Origin: Caldilineaceae bacterium
Lineage (GTDB): Bacteria > Chloroflexota > Anaerolineae > Caldilineales > Caldilineaceae
Length of the DNA stretch: 34,684 nucleotides
Assembly (NCBI GenBank): GCA_014879855.1
Contig: JACSRH010000177.1
Location: 1 to 34,684, forward strand
Reading direction: 5' to 3'
The notes below the pieces were generated by a model, which saw nothing but the letters and a program-made list of their open reading frames with translations, made no database searches and had not been told where the DNA came from. Below are positions 24,376-32,552 of this stretch, piece by piece; position 1 is the first letter of the stretch, and every line of letters begins with the position of its first letter. A program made the translations under genes and the position numbers.

Positions 24376-27129
24376 TCAGACATGTTCGGCGCGCTCCTCG
24401 ATATGGGGATGCACTTCCACATCTTCCCAGCCAGTCAGCATGGCCTTGATGTCGGTCAAGACAGTGGGGCCGGTCGTCGTCAGATAGACATGTGCGACGA
24501 TAAAGGTTGCAAAGAGCCAGGCGACCAGCGTGTGCACCGGCGCCAACAGCGGCAATCCACCCAACATCTGCGCGACTTGCGGCCACTGTTGCACGCCCCA
24601 CATCAGCCCGCCTGTGATGATTTGCAACGGCAGCAGCACGTTGAGCAAGCCAAAGTAGGTCACCTGTTGCAGCGGGTTGAGCTTTTGTGTGCGCGTCTTC
24701 TCCAGCGGATGCGGCCCACCCTTGAAGATATGGTAGAGGTAATACTTGGTCTGCAGGATTGCCTGATCGAAGAACCCATACGGCCGCGGGATGAATTGCT
24801 GGATCGCGCCGCTGGTCAGGTGATAGAAGAGCGACAGCGCGGCGTTGACCAGCAGGATCAGGGCCAGCATGTTGTGCAGCCAGACCATGTACCGGAAGCT
24901 GAACATTCCCAACACATCGGGCCGGTGGATCACCAGGCCGGTGAAGATCAGCAGGATGATCGCGATCGTCTGCAACCAGTGCCAGAAGCGTTCGTAGGCA
25001 TCGTACATATAGACGGGGTGAAGCTCCGGCTTGGGGCGCGGATGCCGCCACGCCATAAAGGCGCGCAACCCCGCGTGCAGGGACACCGCCGCCAGCACGC
25101 CGAAAAAGAGCGCAAGCCCCAGCCAATCCACCCAGGCGATGCGATTGCGTCCAAAGATATACACGCCCGCCTCTGCCAGCCCCGGCTGAAAGTAAACTGC
25201 GCCATCCTCGCCTTGCTGAACGGAGCCGCTACTGCCGACATTCGCATCGTTGACCAGCGTGGGGACAACGCCGCCAGGCAGAAAGCCGGCCAGATGAAGG
25301 GGCTGGCTGAGCGCCGCGTCGTCATGGTGGCATGTCTGACAATCGCGCGTGGCCCACGCGCCGCGCGCGACGTTGTGGTTGATGCTGTAAGGTTGTATCT
25401 CGCCCGCGATACGCGGGTTGCCAAGCCCTTGCGCAGCCAGGCGCGTCGCGACTGCTGCGGTCTTGACATCGCTGTCCAGCCGTAGTTCCGTCGCGTCCAG
25501 CGCACCGTTGCCGTCCGCATCGAAAATCGCCATCAGCTCGGGTGCATAGACGCCATTTTCAAACCAGGCGGCCTGCAAATCGGCCAGCGGCGCAGGGCGC
25601 GTGGCGCCGTTGGCGTCGTCGTAGATCCAGTACCAAGCGCTGATCAGGTTGTAGGGCGCCAGTTGCTGCCCGCCGTCGATGTTGTCGCGCAAGAGCAGCA
25701 CAGGTGTGAATCCTTCGATCAGCGTGTCAACGCCGCTGGTAGGAGTCTCCGCGCCGCGGCAACTTACAACGCTGCGGCCAGCCGCGTTCAACACTGTCCA
25801 ATCGACCGATTCGATGGCGGGCGCGTAGAGGTGCGGCACATGACAGCTTTCGCAGGAGAGCACCGCCATGTGGCGATCTACATACGGCAGCCAACTGTTG
25901 TGGCTTTCCGCGGTATGGCACGATTCACAACGGCGCATTGTGCCCTTGAATTCAGGCGCAACAGTGTACTGTGCACTTTGACCCCGCGCCAGGTTATGGT
26001 CGGGTCGCTCCAAGTAGGCGCCAAGGTCGAGCCGCCGCGGGTCGTAGACCAGGTGGCTGGGACGCGTTGCGTCCGACTCCTGCGCGTGGATCGGATTGTT
26101 GAGCGAGTAATGACAGTCGGTGCAGGCAAGCTGCCGCTCGGCGTGTATATCCCAGGCGCGGTTCAGCGCGTCCTTCCCTGCAACATTAACGCCCGACGCG
26201 GAGATCTTCTGGCCAGAAATCACCTGCCCCGTGGTGGCCGTCTGTGGATCGGCCAAGTCGCAACCAGCGAGGGTGAGAGGTGTAGCGGCATCGGTGTGCA
26301 CCAGGCCGTGACATTGGGCGCAGTTGGCATTGGTCGGATCCTGGACGCGTACGTAGGCGGGCAGCAATGCGCCGTCCGGTGCGAACGCCTGTGGATTCCA
26401 CACCCAGCCGGACGCAGACGCGGTCACGATGCCGGTGGCGGCCAATGTTGCCGTGTTCGCCCAGCCAAAGTCGCCGGCTGCCAGCGCCGCGGTGCGCGCC
26501 GCATGATCCGGCTGGTCGAGGTGACAGAGAAAGCAGTCCATCTCGGCGACGCCGGAACGTTTCCAATCCCAGGCGGCGACTATCCCATCGGCCGCCAGAA
26601 GGGCGGTCTCCGGGTTTGTCGCATCGGGTGTGAGGCTGGTCAACGGCGCACCATTTCGGCTGGTGGTGGCTGGCCCGCCGCCGGCCACGCGTGCGCCGAG
26701 CACCTGGAGCCACTCGGCCGTGCTCAGGTCAAGCCGCTCGTCGCCAGCCGGCGTCAAGTAGCGATAGGTGAGCGGATCCCATCTGCCAAACAGCCCGTTG
26801 CTCGTGTCCCAGGCGCGGCCGCTGGCCGTCTGCCCAGGCGCGGTCATGCTGCTCAGCCCCAGATCCGCATGGAAGCTGTGGCTGGCGATAAAGCCGGTGT
26901 TGTGACAAACGCCGCAAGTCTGCATGGTGGAAACAGGCGCACCGCTTTCCAGCACGTTCCGCCCCTCTGCATCGAGCAGGGCGAAGACAGGGTGGAGCGG
27001 CGACAGCGGCCCGGCTGTCTCTGCTGTGGATTGGGCGGTTGCCTGACCGCTGCCCAGAAGCACGGCAGCCAGCGCCAGCATCAATAAGAGACCGGACGAA
27101 ACCAGGCGGACAAACGGCTGACCGCGCAT
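24376..27129 (-). CDS. Heptaheme cytochrome c fused to a b-type membrane cytochrome
   Basis: The 917-residue protein begins with a signal peptide (about 1-33, ending ATAQS). Seven CxxCH heme c sites follow, at about 72, 199, 270, 336, 401, 426 and 597. A DADGNGALDATE loop (537-548) is a textbook EF-hand calcium loop between hemes six and seven. After a membrane segment near 665-690 comes a four-helix diheme cytochrome b domain (about 715-890), with histidines in RFWHWLQ, MVWLHNM, APVHTLVA and FIVAHVYLTTTG, as in formate dehydrogenase gamma or thiosulfate reductase cytochrome b. It should take electrons from quinol and pass them to periplasmic hemes. The start at 27129 leaves 31 bases after the octaheme gene. 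Open frame further upstream is not coding. Confidence 0.9.
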   Translation of the reverse strand: MRGQPFVRLVSSGLLLMLALAAVLLGSGQATAQSTAETAGPLSPLHPVFALLDAEGRNVLESGAPVSTMQTCGVCHNTGFIASHSFHADLGLSSMTAPGQTASGRAWDTSNGLFGRWDPLTYRYLTPAGDERLDLSTAEWLQVLGARVAGGGPATTSRNGAPLTSLTPDATNPETALLAADGIVAAWDWKRSGVAEMDCFLCHLDQPDHAARTAALAAGDFGWANTATLAATGIVTASASGWVWNPQAFAPDGALLPAYVRVQDPTNANCAQCHGLVHTDAATPLTLAGCDLADPQTATTGQVISGQKISASGVNVAGKDALNRAWDIHAERQLACTDCHYSLNNPIHAQESDATRPSHLVYDPRRLDLGAYLERPDHNLARGQSAQYTVAPEFKGTMRRCESCHTAESHNSWLPYVDRHMAVLSCESCHVPHLYAPAIESVDWTVLNAAGRSVVSCRGAETPTSGVDTLIEGFTPVLLLRDNIDGGQQLAPYNLISAWYWIYDDANGATRPAPLADLQAAWFENGVYAPELMAIFDADGNGALDATELRLDSDVKTAAVATRLAAQGLGNPRIAGEIQPYSINHNVARGAWATRDCQTCHHDDAALSQPLHLAGFLPGGVVPTLVNDANVGSSGSVQQGEDGAVYFQPGLAEAGVYIFGRNRIAWVDWLGLALFFGVLAAVSLHAGLRAFMAWRHPRPKPELHPVYMYDAYERFWHWLQTIAIILLIFTGLVIHRPDVLGMFSFRYMVWLHNMLALILLVNAALSLFYHLTSGAIQQFIPRPYGFFDQAILQTKYYLYHIFKGGPHPLEKTRTQKLNPLQQVTYFGLLNVLLPLQIITGGLMWGVQQWPQVAQMLGGLPLLAPVHTLVAWLFATFIVAHVYLTTTGPTVLTDIKAMLTGWEDVEVHPHIEERAEHV

Positions 27130-27160
27130 AGAAAAACTCTTTTCAGCGTGGGTATGCAGA

Positions 27161-28600
27161 TTATTGCACGGCATCGCGTCCACCCCACTCGATCGGATCG
27201 CCCGGATAGCCAAGCGCCTCCCAATCCATGACGCCATTCTTGCCATGACAGCTCTCGCATTGCAAGGCGTTCTCTTTTGGCTGCACCATATGCGTGGTCG
27301 GCCAGTACATCCACGTTTCGGCGAAGTCAAATTCGCCGCTGAAGTCAAGACCGTTGGCCTCCGCACCCAGTTCGAGCGCGGAGGGCCAGTCGAAGGTCTG
27401 CCACAGCCCGCCCTCGCCGGCCGTCAAAGGCGGCAACAGGTAATTATTGACCGTGTCGTAGGGCTGCTTCGCGCGATGGATTTTGAAGGGAAAAATGCGC
27501 GCCTTTGGCTCGTCAATGGCGCCGCTTGGCGGGTTGAGCAGGGTGGGGCCGGCTGCGGCAAGCGGGTCGCCCATCAGATAGCGATAGGCCGCGCCGCCGT
27601 CATACCAGAGATATTCGGGCTGCACATCCTTGTCGTAGAGGAAATTCCCCTTGATCTTGAGGAACGTGTAGTGATCTTCGGGAAGATCTTGGCCCGCGGT
27701 CGACCAATCCCAGGTGAGTTTGGTCGGGTTTTTGGTGGCGATAGCCGGAATGTGACACGTTTGACAGGCAACTGTGGCGACGTGCGCGTTGATGCGTTCG
27801 TCTTGGTGCAGGTCGGCGTTGTGACAGTCGGTGCACGCCACCTGATGCTCATCGTCCACACTCACCGAGAGCATACGCCCGGTGATCAGATGGTCGTTGG
27901 TTTTGTGGCAGTCAGTGCAAAGAAAGTCGTAGCGGCCCATGTGCACGTCAAGATTTTCAGAAGGAAAGAGCAGGCTTTCATCGAGATCGCCATGTTTGAC
28001 ATTGTTGCCGCCGCCGCCATCGAAGTGACATTTGCCACAGTTGTCGCGGCCAGGGTTGCGCACACTCTGGGCGGCGGCCACCAAATCCACACCCTCGGCA
28101 GGGTTGCCATATTCACCTTTTGCGTAGAGAGCTGTGTCAGCGTGACAGGCCAGACAATCGACGTTGAGGTCGTTCTCGAAGTTAAAGGCGCCCTCTTCGC
28201 CCCAACCATAGCCCGCGTGACACGTCATACAGGTGCGCTCGTTGCCTGTGGCAGCAATACAGAAGTTGTTGATCAGGTTCGTTTTGCCGATGCCCATGAC
28301 CACATCCTCATGTCCAGGCACCGCGACCGGTTCACTTTCCCAAGTCCAGTGCACCGTGTGCATCAATCCTTCGGCCGCGTGCTCATGACATGCCAGACAA
28401 CGCTGCGTCACTTCCTGACCGCTGGCAAAGGGGCCTTGCACAATATCGGTGTGGTTGGTGTGCGCCGCGTGTTCGGGCACGTTCACCCACGGGTCCGCGG
28501 AAGTGGGCGCCGTGCGCGGCCAAAAGAAGACGACAGGCACAGCAATGACCAGGATCACGCCGAGCAACCCTAGAATCCAGAGATAGCGTTTGAGGTTCAT
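27161..28600 (-). CDS. Octaheme c-type cytochrome, tetrathionate reductase family (Otr-like)
   Basis: The 479-residue protein has an N-terminal membrane anchor (about 5-27) and eight CxxCH sites at about 68, 124, 149, 188, 228, 256, 279 and 448. The sequence around them (GPFASGQEVTQRCLACH, HTVHWTWE, NLINNFCIA, YGWG, NCGKCHFDGGGGNNVKHGDLD, LDVHMGRYDFLC) matches what I recall of the Shewanella octaheme tetrathionate reductase family (TIGR04315). Members reduce tetrathionate, and also nitrite or hydroxylamine in vitro, in the periplasm. The C-terminal heme lies far from the others. The membrane anchor is not typical of the soluble Shewanella enzyme. It is the first cytochrome gene of the operon, with the fused quinol-type cytochrome directly downstream. 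Confidence 0.92.
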   Translation of the reverse strand: MNLKRYLWILGLLGVILVIAVPVVFFWPRTAPTSADPWVNVPEHAAHTNHTDIVQGPFASGQEVTQRCLACHEHAAEGLMHTVHWTWESEPVAVPGHEDVVMGIGKTNLINNFCIAATGNERTCMTCHAGYGWGEEGAFNFENDLNVDCLACHADTALYAKGEYGNPAEGVDLVAAAQSVRNPGRDNCGKCHFDGGGGNNVKHGDLDESLLFPSENLDVHMGRYDFLCTDCHKTNDHLITGRMLSVSVDDEHQVACTDCHNADLHQDERINAHVATVACQTCHIPAIATKNPTKLTWDWSTAGQDLPEDHYTFLKIKGNFLYDKDVQPEYLWYDGGAAYRYLMGDPLAAAGPTLLNPPSGAIDEPKARIFPFKIHRAKQPYDTVNNYLLPPLTAGEGGLWQTFDWPSALELGAEANGLDFSGEFDFAETWMYWPTTHMVQPKENALQCESCHGKNGVMDWEALGYPGDPIEWGGRDAVQ

Positions 28601-28628
28601 CTTGCCAGTCCATTTACCTGTGTATAAT

Positions 28629-28644
28629 TGTGCATTTTTTCACA
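28629..28644. promoter_or_regulatory. CRP/FNR-type operator upstream of the octaheme cytochrome gene
   Basis: TGTGC-ATTTTT-TCACA on the plus strand, or TGTGA-AAAAAT-GCACA in the gene's orientation, differs from the CRP consensus TGTGA-N6-TCACA by one base. It lies 29-44 bases upstream of the ATG at 28600. A TATAC-like -10 overlaps its downstream edge, so bound protein could act as activator or repressor. The operon encodes a Crp/Fnr regulator that could bind here. Confidence 0.62.
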
Positions 28645-28693
28645 AAACCTAGCTATGAATGTAGGCAGCAAGTCGGTCATGAAATCAAAGCGG

Positions 28694-29338
28694 CTATTGT
28701 GTGGGATCGGCGGCGGAAAAATGACGGTGCGTGGGACGGTCGCGGTCGTCGGTCGGCGCCAGCACAAGCAGCATCCGCGCGGGTGCGTCTTCCTCATTTT
28801 GCCAACGGTGGGGCAGATGAGATTCAAGCAGCAGGCTGTCGCCAGGCGTCAGGAGATAGCGATCTCCATGCACCGTGTAGGTCACGCGCCCTTGTAAACA
28901 GTAGACAAACTCGTAGCCAGTATGCACGATGGCGTCAGCGCCGCTGCCATTGTGCGGCGCCAACGTCACCAGACAAGGGTGCAGCCCACGGCTGGCAAAG
29001 TCTCCTGTCAGATCTTCGACCGCGCCGTGCTCGAAACGCTCGCTGATACGGGCCGCCGCCGATGTGAAAACCACCTGCTGGCGCGGGGCCGGCGCCTCAA
29101 AAAACGCCGTAATCGCCACCCCCAGCGCCTGCGCGGCGCGATGCAGCGTGCCGACGCTGGGGGAAATCTTGCCATTTTCGATCAGGCTCAAGGTGTTGGC
29201 GGCCAAGCCGCTTGCTTCTGCCAGCGCGCGAATCGACCATCCGCTTTCGATGCGCAATTGGCGCACGCGCTGGCCCACATAGCTTTCCTGCGATGGCGCG
29301 GCCGCGGGATTATCGGGCTGGTTCTGTGCATTGTCCAT
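28694..29338 (-). CDS. XRE family regulator with C-terminal cupin domain
   Basis: The 214-residue protein has an XRE helix-turn-helix at about 22-76 (VRQLRIESGWSIRALAEASG, then TLSLIENGKISPSVGTLHRAA) and a cupin domain in the C-terminal half (IVHTGYEFVYCLQGRVTY, then LLTPGDSLLLESHLPHRWQN). This HTH-cupin layout is common in regulators that sense a small ligand or metal. The start ATG 29338 follows AGGAAA. It is 93 bases before the octaheme gene on the same strand and divergent from the PHP gene. Its proximity makes it a candidate regulator of the sulfur operon. Confidence 0.93.
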   Translation of the reverse strand: MDNAQNQPDNPAAAPSQESYVGQRVRQLRIESGWSIRALAEASGLAANTLSLIENGKISPSVGTLHRAAQALGVAITAFFEAPAPRQQVVFTSAAARISERFEHGAVEDLTGDFASRGLHPCLVTLAPHNGSGADAIVHTGYEFVYCLQGRVTYTVHGDRYLLTPGDSLLLESHLPHRWQNEEDAPARMLLVLAPTDDRDRPTHRHFSAADPTQ

Positions 29339-29372
29339 AGCGTTTCCTGGGTATAAAAAGCTTTCACACAAT

Positions 29373-29400
29373 ATTATAGTTGATATTTTCTACTTTTCAA
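29373..29400 (-). promoter_or_regulatory. Sigma-70-like promoter for the XRE-cupin regulator
   Basis: On the minus strand TTGAAA (29400-29395) and TATAAT (29378-29373) are separated by 16 bases. Transcription would start near 29366, about 28 bases before the ATG. This is the best promoter match in the window. Confidence 0.7.
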
Positions 29401-29409
29401 CCAATAAAA

Positions 29410-29426
29410 TGTCCCAATTGTCCCAA
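29410..29426. promoter_or_regulatory. TGTCCCAA direct repeat, possible operator
   Basis: TGTCCCAA occurs twice with a nine-base period, just upstream of the -35 element of the regulator promoter. It could be an activator site or an autoregulatory site; the evidence is the repeat alone. Confidence 0.4.
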
Positions 29427-29441
29427 ATTTAGCAGGATGAT

Positions 29442-29475
29442 CGCCCTGTTTTTGCGCAAGCGCAAAGACAGGGCG
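29442..29475. terminator. Strong hairpin in the divergent intergenic region
   Basis: 16-base arms (CGCCCTGTTTTTGCGC / GCGCAAAGACAGGGCG) pair with a single G-T mismatch around AA, and GCTTTT follows on the plus strand. It has the form of a terminator but lies upstream of both divergent genes, so it might instead be a repeat element or protect against read-through. Confidence 0.45.
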
Positions 29476-29676
29476 CGCTTTTCGGGGAAGGAAGAGAAAT
29501 TTTCCTGGTGTTTCTGTAACTTTGTGCAGGCGCTCTTTGCCAGACAAGTGCTGTGGGAAAATTGCGCAAATGGCGTCGCTACGCTACCGTTACAGATAGC
29601 AATCTACGATCCTGGTCAGATCCTACTGGCGCATTCATGCACGCGACTGGCGCCACAAGAAAGTTGTCAAACGTTT

Positions 29677-30462
29677 ATGATTCTCTCCGATCTTCACATG
29701 CATTCCACCTACAGCCTGGATGGCAACAACACGATTGCCGACCTGTGCGAACAGGCGCTCCGGCTGGGGCTGACCCACATTGCCGTCACCGATCACGTTG
29801 AATGGCCGCCCAACAGCGCGCATCAACGCCCCGACTACGACCGTTATTTTGCCGAGCTCCGGCAATGCCAGGCGCGCTTTGCCCCGCGCGGCCTCACCCT
29901 GCTCAGCGGCCTAGAGCTGGGAAATCCACACGAACACCGCGCCGACGTGGACGCGCTGCTGGCAAGCTACGACTTTGACGTGGTGATTGGGTCGCTGCAC
30001 TGGCTGGCCGGCCAGAATATTCACGATACGCGCTGCTTCAATGAACAAGATCCATATGAAGTTTACACCCGCTACTTTGGCCAGCTCGCGCAGATCGCCG
30101 CCACCGTCGATTGCCACATCATCGCCCACTTCGACCGCATCTTCTGGCCGGGGACAAGCCGCTTTGGCCCGCCGCAGATCGAGCGCATCGAGACGCCGGT
30201 GCGCGAGGCCATGCGCGCTCTGGCCGAGCACGGACGCGTCCTGGAGTTGAACACACGCTTTCTGACGCACGAACCAGGGTGGAACGACGCGCTGCTGACG
30301 GTGCTGCGCTGGTATCGAGCAGAGGGCGGGCAGTTTGTCGCCATCAATTCGGACACGCATCGCGCCGCGGAGCTCGGACGCCATCGCGCCATTGGCCAGG
30401 CGCTGGTCGAGGCTGCCGGCTGTGCGCCCTATGTCTGGCAGGCAACCCCGACTCTAGCGTAA
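29677..30462 (+). CDS. PHP-domain phosphatase, histidinol-phosphatase-like
   Basis: The 261-residue protein starts with SDLHMHSTYSLDGNNT, the DxHxHS motif of PHP metalloesterases, followed by LTHIAVTDHVEW, SGLELGNPHE, VIGSLHWL, IIAHFDRI and INSDTHRA. These supply the histidine, aspartate and glutamate ligands of a multinuclear metal site. The length and motif spacing resemble HisK/HisJ-type histidinol phosphatases, and hisZ-hisG lie 2 kb away. Other PHP phosphoesterases look the same, so the histidine assignment is tentative. ATG at 29677 is chosen because the family begins at this motif; open frame upstream of it lacks family similarity. Confidence 0.8.
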   Translation: MILSDLHMHSTYSLDGNNTIADLCEQALRLGLTHIAVTDHVEWPPNSAHQRPDYDRYFAELRQCQARFAPRGLTLLSGLELGNPHEHRADVDALLASYDFDVVIGSLHWLAGQNIHDTRCFNEQDPYEVYTRYFGQLAQIAATVDCHIIAHFDRIFWPGTSRFGPPQIERIETPVREAMRALAEHGRVLELNTRFLTHEPGWNDALLTVLRWYRAEGGQFVAINSDTHRAAELGRHRAIGQALVEAAGCAPYVWQATPTLA

Positions 30463-30490
30463 TGCAGCGCTGACGCGTAGGCAGATGGCG

Positions 30491-30529
30491 CCGCTGCTTG
30501 CCTTGCCACATTGCACGCAAGCGCAGCGG
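30491..30529. terminator. Imperfect hairpin after the PHP gene
   Basis: CCGCTGCTTGC pairs with GCAAGCGCAGCGG with a two-base bulge, 28 bases after the PHP stop. There is no T-run, so termination is uncertain. Confidence 0.35.
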
Positions 30530-30580
30530 ATGTGTTAAAGATTTATCAGCGCGGCTGCGTTCATCTCAGGGAGCATTCAC

Positions 30581-31606
30581 ATGATGAAACTCATTCCGGT
30601 TGTCCTGCTGTTGATGTTACTGCTGACCGCGTGCAACCCCATCACACGCCCGGAAGCGACAGCGCCTGCATCGCCCGTCATGCTGGAGCCAACCGGCTTT
30701 ATCCAGCGCATCCACGATCCGGTGATGGCGAAAGAAGGGGAGACGTATTATGTCTTCTCCACCGGCGCGCGGATCATCGTGATCTGCTCCAAGGACATGG
30801 TGGAATGGGAATGGTGCGGCCGCGTCTTCGAGCGCGTGCCCGACTGGACCACGCAAGCCGTGCCCGGTGCGATCGATATCTGGGCGCCAGATATTTCCTT
30901 CTTCAACGGTCGCTGGCATCTCTACTACGCCGTTTCCACGTTTGGCAGCCCGCGTTCGGTGATCGGCCTGGCGACCAACACGACGCTCGACCCCACCAGT
31001 CCCGACTACGCCTGGGTGGACGAAGGGCTGGTGATCGCGTCCACCGGCGCTGAAGATTGGAACGCCATCGACCCCAACCTTGTCATCGACGAGGAGGGGG
31101 CGCCGTGGCTGGCCTTTGGCTCCTACTGGAGCGGGCTTAAGCTGCGCAAGCTTGACCCGACCACTGGCAAATCGTCCGAGGCGGACCCAACGCTCTATGC
31201 CATTGCCCAGCGCCCGGCCAATGGCCCTGGCGGCACGGCCATTGAAGCTGCGTTCATCCTCTATCGCGAGGGCTACTATTACCTATTTGCCTCTTTCGAT
31301 GCGTGCTGCCGCGGTGCAGACAGCACCTACAACGTGCGCGTCGGGCGCGCCGAGGCGATCACCGGCCCTTACCTTGATCGCGACGGCGTCTCCATGCTGG
31401 AAGGAGGCGGCACGCGCATCCTGGACGCCTATAGTCACTGGCGCGGCCCAGGACACAACGGCATCTACCGCGCAGGCGCCACAGATTGGATCGTCTATCA
31501 CGCCTACGACGCCGAACAGATCGGCATTCCTAAGCTACGTATTGAGTCGTTGGGGTGGGATGAAGCAGGATGGCCGTATTTGCCAAGTCAAAAGGAAGGA
31601 GATTAA
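30581..31606 (+). CDS. GH43 family glycosidase lipoprotein, arabinan endo-1,5-alpha-arabinosidase-like
   Basis: The 341-residue protein carries a lipoprotein signal with lipobox LLTAC (Cys18), so it is exported and lipid-anchored. The five-bladed propeller hydrolase follows: IHDPVM with Asp46 (base), NAIDPN with Asp164 (pKa modulator) and AIEAAFIL with Glu222 (acid), the expected GH43 triad. WAPDISFFNGRWHLYYAVS and GGTRILDAY are typical of endo-arabinanases. It would cut alpha-1,5-arabinan in plant or algal polysaccharide. ATG at 30581 follows GGGAG. It stands alone between the PHP gene and a convergent SRAP gene. Confidence 0.92.
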   Translation: MMKLIPVVLLLMLLLTACNPITRPEATAPASPVMLEPTGFIQRIHDPVMAKEGETYYVFSTGARIIVICSKDMVEWEWCGRVFERVPDWTTQAVPGAIDIWAPDISFFNGRWHLYYAVSTFGSPRSVIGLATNTTLDPTSPDYAWVDEGLVIASTGAEDWNAIDPNLVIDEEGAPWLAFGSYWSGLKLRKLDPTTGKSSEADPTLYAIAQRPANGPGGTAIEAAFILYREGYYYLFASFDACCRGADSTYNVRVGRAEAITGPYLDRDGVSMLEGGGTRILDAYSHWRGPGHNGIYRAGATDWIVYHAYDAEQIGIPKLRIESLGWDEAGWPYLPSQKEGD

Positions 31607-31680
31607 GAGCATGGGGGAGTGAGAGAGTATGCATACCGAGCATCTCAATCTCCTCACTTCTTGATCCCCCAATCTCTTCC

Positions 31681-32373
31681 TTACCCCGCCACGCTTTCCA
31701 CGATGCATTCGCTTCCCTCATTGCGCGGGTTGTTGACGTACGCACTGACGGGATAAAGCTTCAACTGGTCGACGGGAAAAGGCCGCAAGAGGTGTTTGAG
31801 CTGCGACAGTTGCGCAGATGTGGCGTCGCCGCCTGCGCCCAGCCACTCATCGTAATCTTCCGGCGCCAGGATCACCGGCATCCGGTCGTGGAGCTGAGAG
31901 ACGTCATCGTTGGCTGCGGTGGTCAGGATCGTGCAGCTTTCAAGCTCCTCGCCATTGGGGCCGCTCCAGTTTTCCCACAGGCCAGCAAACCCCAGGAGGT
32001 CGCCATCCGCGGCGGTGATGTAGTAGGGTTGCTTCGCGCCCTCCTTTTTCATCCACTCATAAAAGCCCGACGCTGGAATGATGCAGCGCCGGCGTTTGAA
32101 CGCAGCGCGAAACGATGGCTTTTCTTCCACGGTTTCCGCGCGCGCGTTGATCATACGCGCGCCCATTGACGGCTCCTTGCTCCACGACGGGATCAGCCCC
32201 CACAGCGCCAACGCCCATTCGCGCACGTGACTCTGCGCGTGATTGCGCACGATGCCCACCGGCTGCGTCGGCGCGATGTTGTAACGCGGGGCAAGCTGCG
32301 CCGGCAACTCCGGCAGATCAAAACGATCGGCCAAGGCCTCGATGGTGGTGTAAAGTGCAAAACGTCCGCACAT
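31681..32373 (-). CDS. SRAP domain protein (YedK/HMCES-like abasic-site protector)
   Basis: The 230-residue protein starts MCGRF, with Cys2 the residue that cross-links to abasic sites in single-stranded DNA after removal of Met1. RYNIAPTQ, MINARAETVEEKPSFR, CIIPASGFYEW and LHDRMPVIL follow in the standard order and supply the asparagine, glutamate and histidine of the active site. YedK/HMCES proteins protect replication forks from abasic damage. A strong AAAGGAGG precedes the ATG. It is convergent with the arabinanase gene and divergent from hisZ. Confidence 0.96.
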   Translation of the reverse strand: MCGRFALYTTIEALADRFDLPELPAQLAPRYNIAPTQPVGIVRNHAQSHVREWALALWGLIPSWSKEPSMGARMINARAETVEEKPSFRAAFKRRRCIIPASGFYEWMKKEGAKQPYYITAADGDLLGFAGLWENWSGPNGEELESCTILTTAANDDVSQLHDRMPVILAPEDYDEWLGAGGDATSAQLSQLKHLLRPFPVDQLKLYPVSAYVNNPRNEGSECIVESVAG

Positions 32374-32504
32374 ACTGCCTCCTTTCTAAAGCTGTCGCCA
32401 AACAAATATTCTTGGCCATCCGCACAAACGACATGTCTGGCTTTTCACTTTGCCGGAATTGTAACTTTTCATGTGTGATTGGTGCAAGGGCGACTTCTGC
32501 CCTA

Positions 32505-32513
32505 TGGTATACT
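32505..32513 (+). promoter_or_regulatory. Extended -10 promoter of hisZ-hisG
   Basis: TGGTATACT fits TG, one base, TATACT, without a convincing -35. The transcript would start near 32520, about 33-45 bases before the hisZ start. Confidence 0.5.
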
Positions 32514-32552
32514 CGGAAAGATTGTGCGTAGACAACGAAAGGGCGGAGGGCT

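Larger units (their letters stand above)
29339..29676. other. Divergent intergenic region between the XRE-cupin regulator and the PHP phosphatase
   Basis: This stretch of about 340 bases contains the regulator promoter (29373-29400), a TGTCCCAA direct repeat (29410-29426) and a strong hairpin (29442-29475). From 29480 to 29676 I see no gene. Open frames through it on the plus strand look non-coding. Confidence 0.65.

Noticed and set aside
25663..28573. Two long plus-strand open frames (about 470 codons each)
   Set aside because: They are antisense to the heptaheme and octaheme cytochrome genes, which carry many CxxCH motifs. The plus-strand products match nothing recognisable.
31607..31680. 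Hairpin or minisatellite between the arabinanase and SRAP genes
   Set aside because: The stretch is rich in GAG/CTC and looks a little like the left-edge repeat, but no exact unit or stable stem was found.
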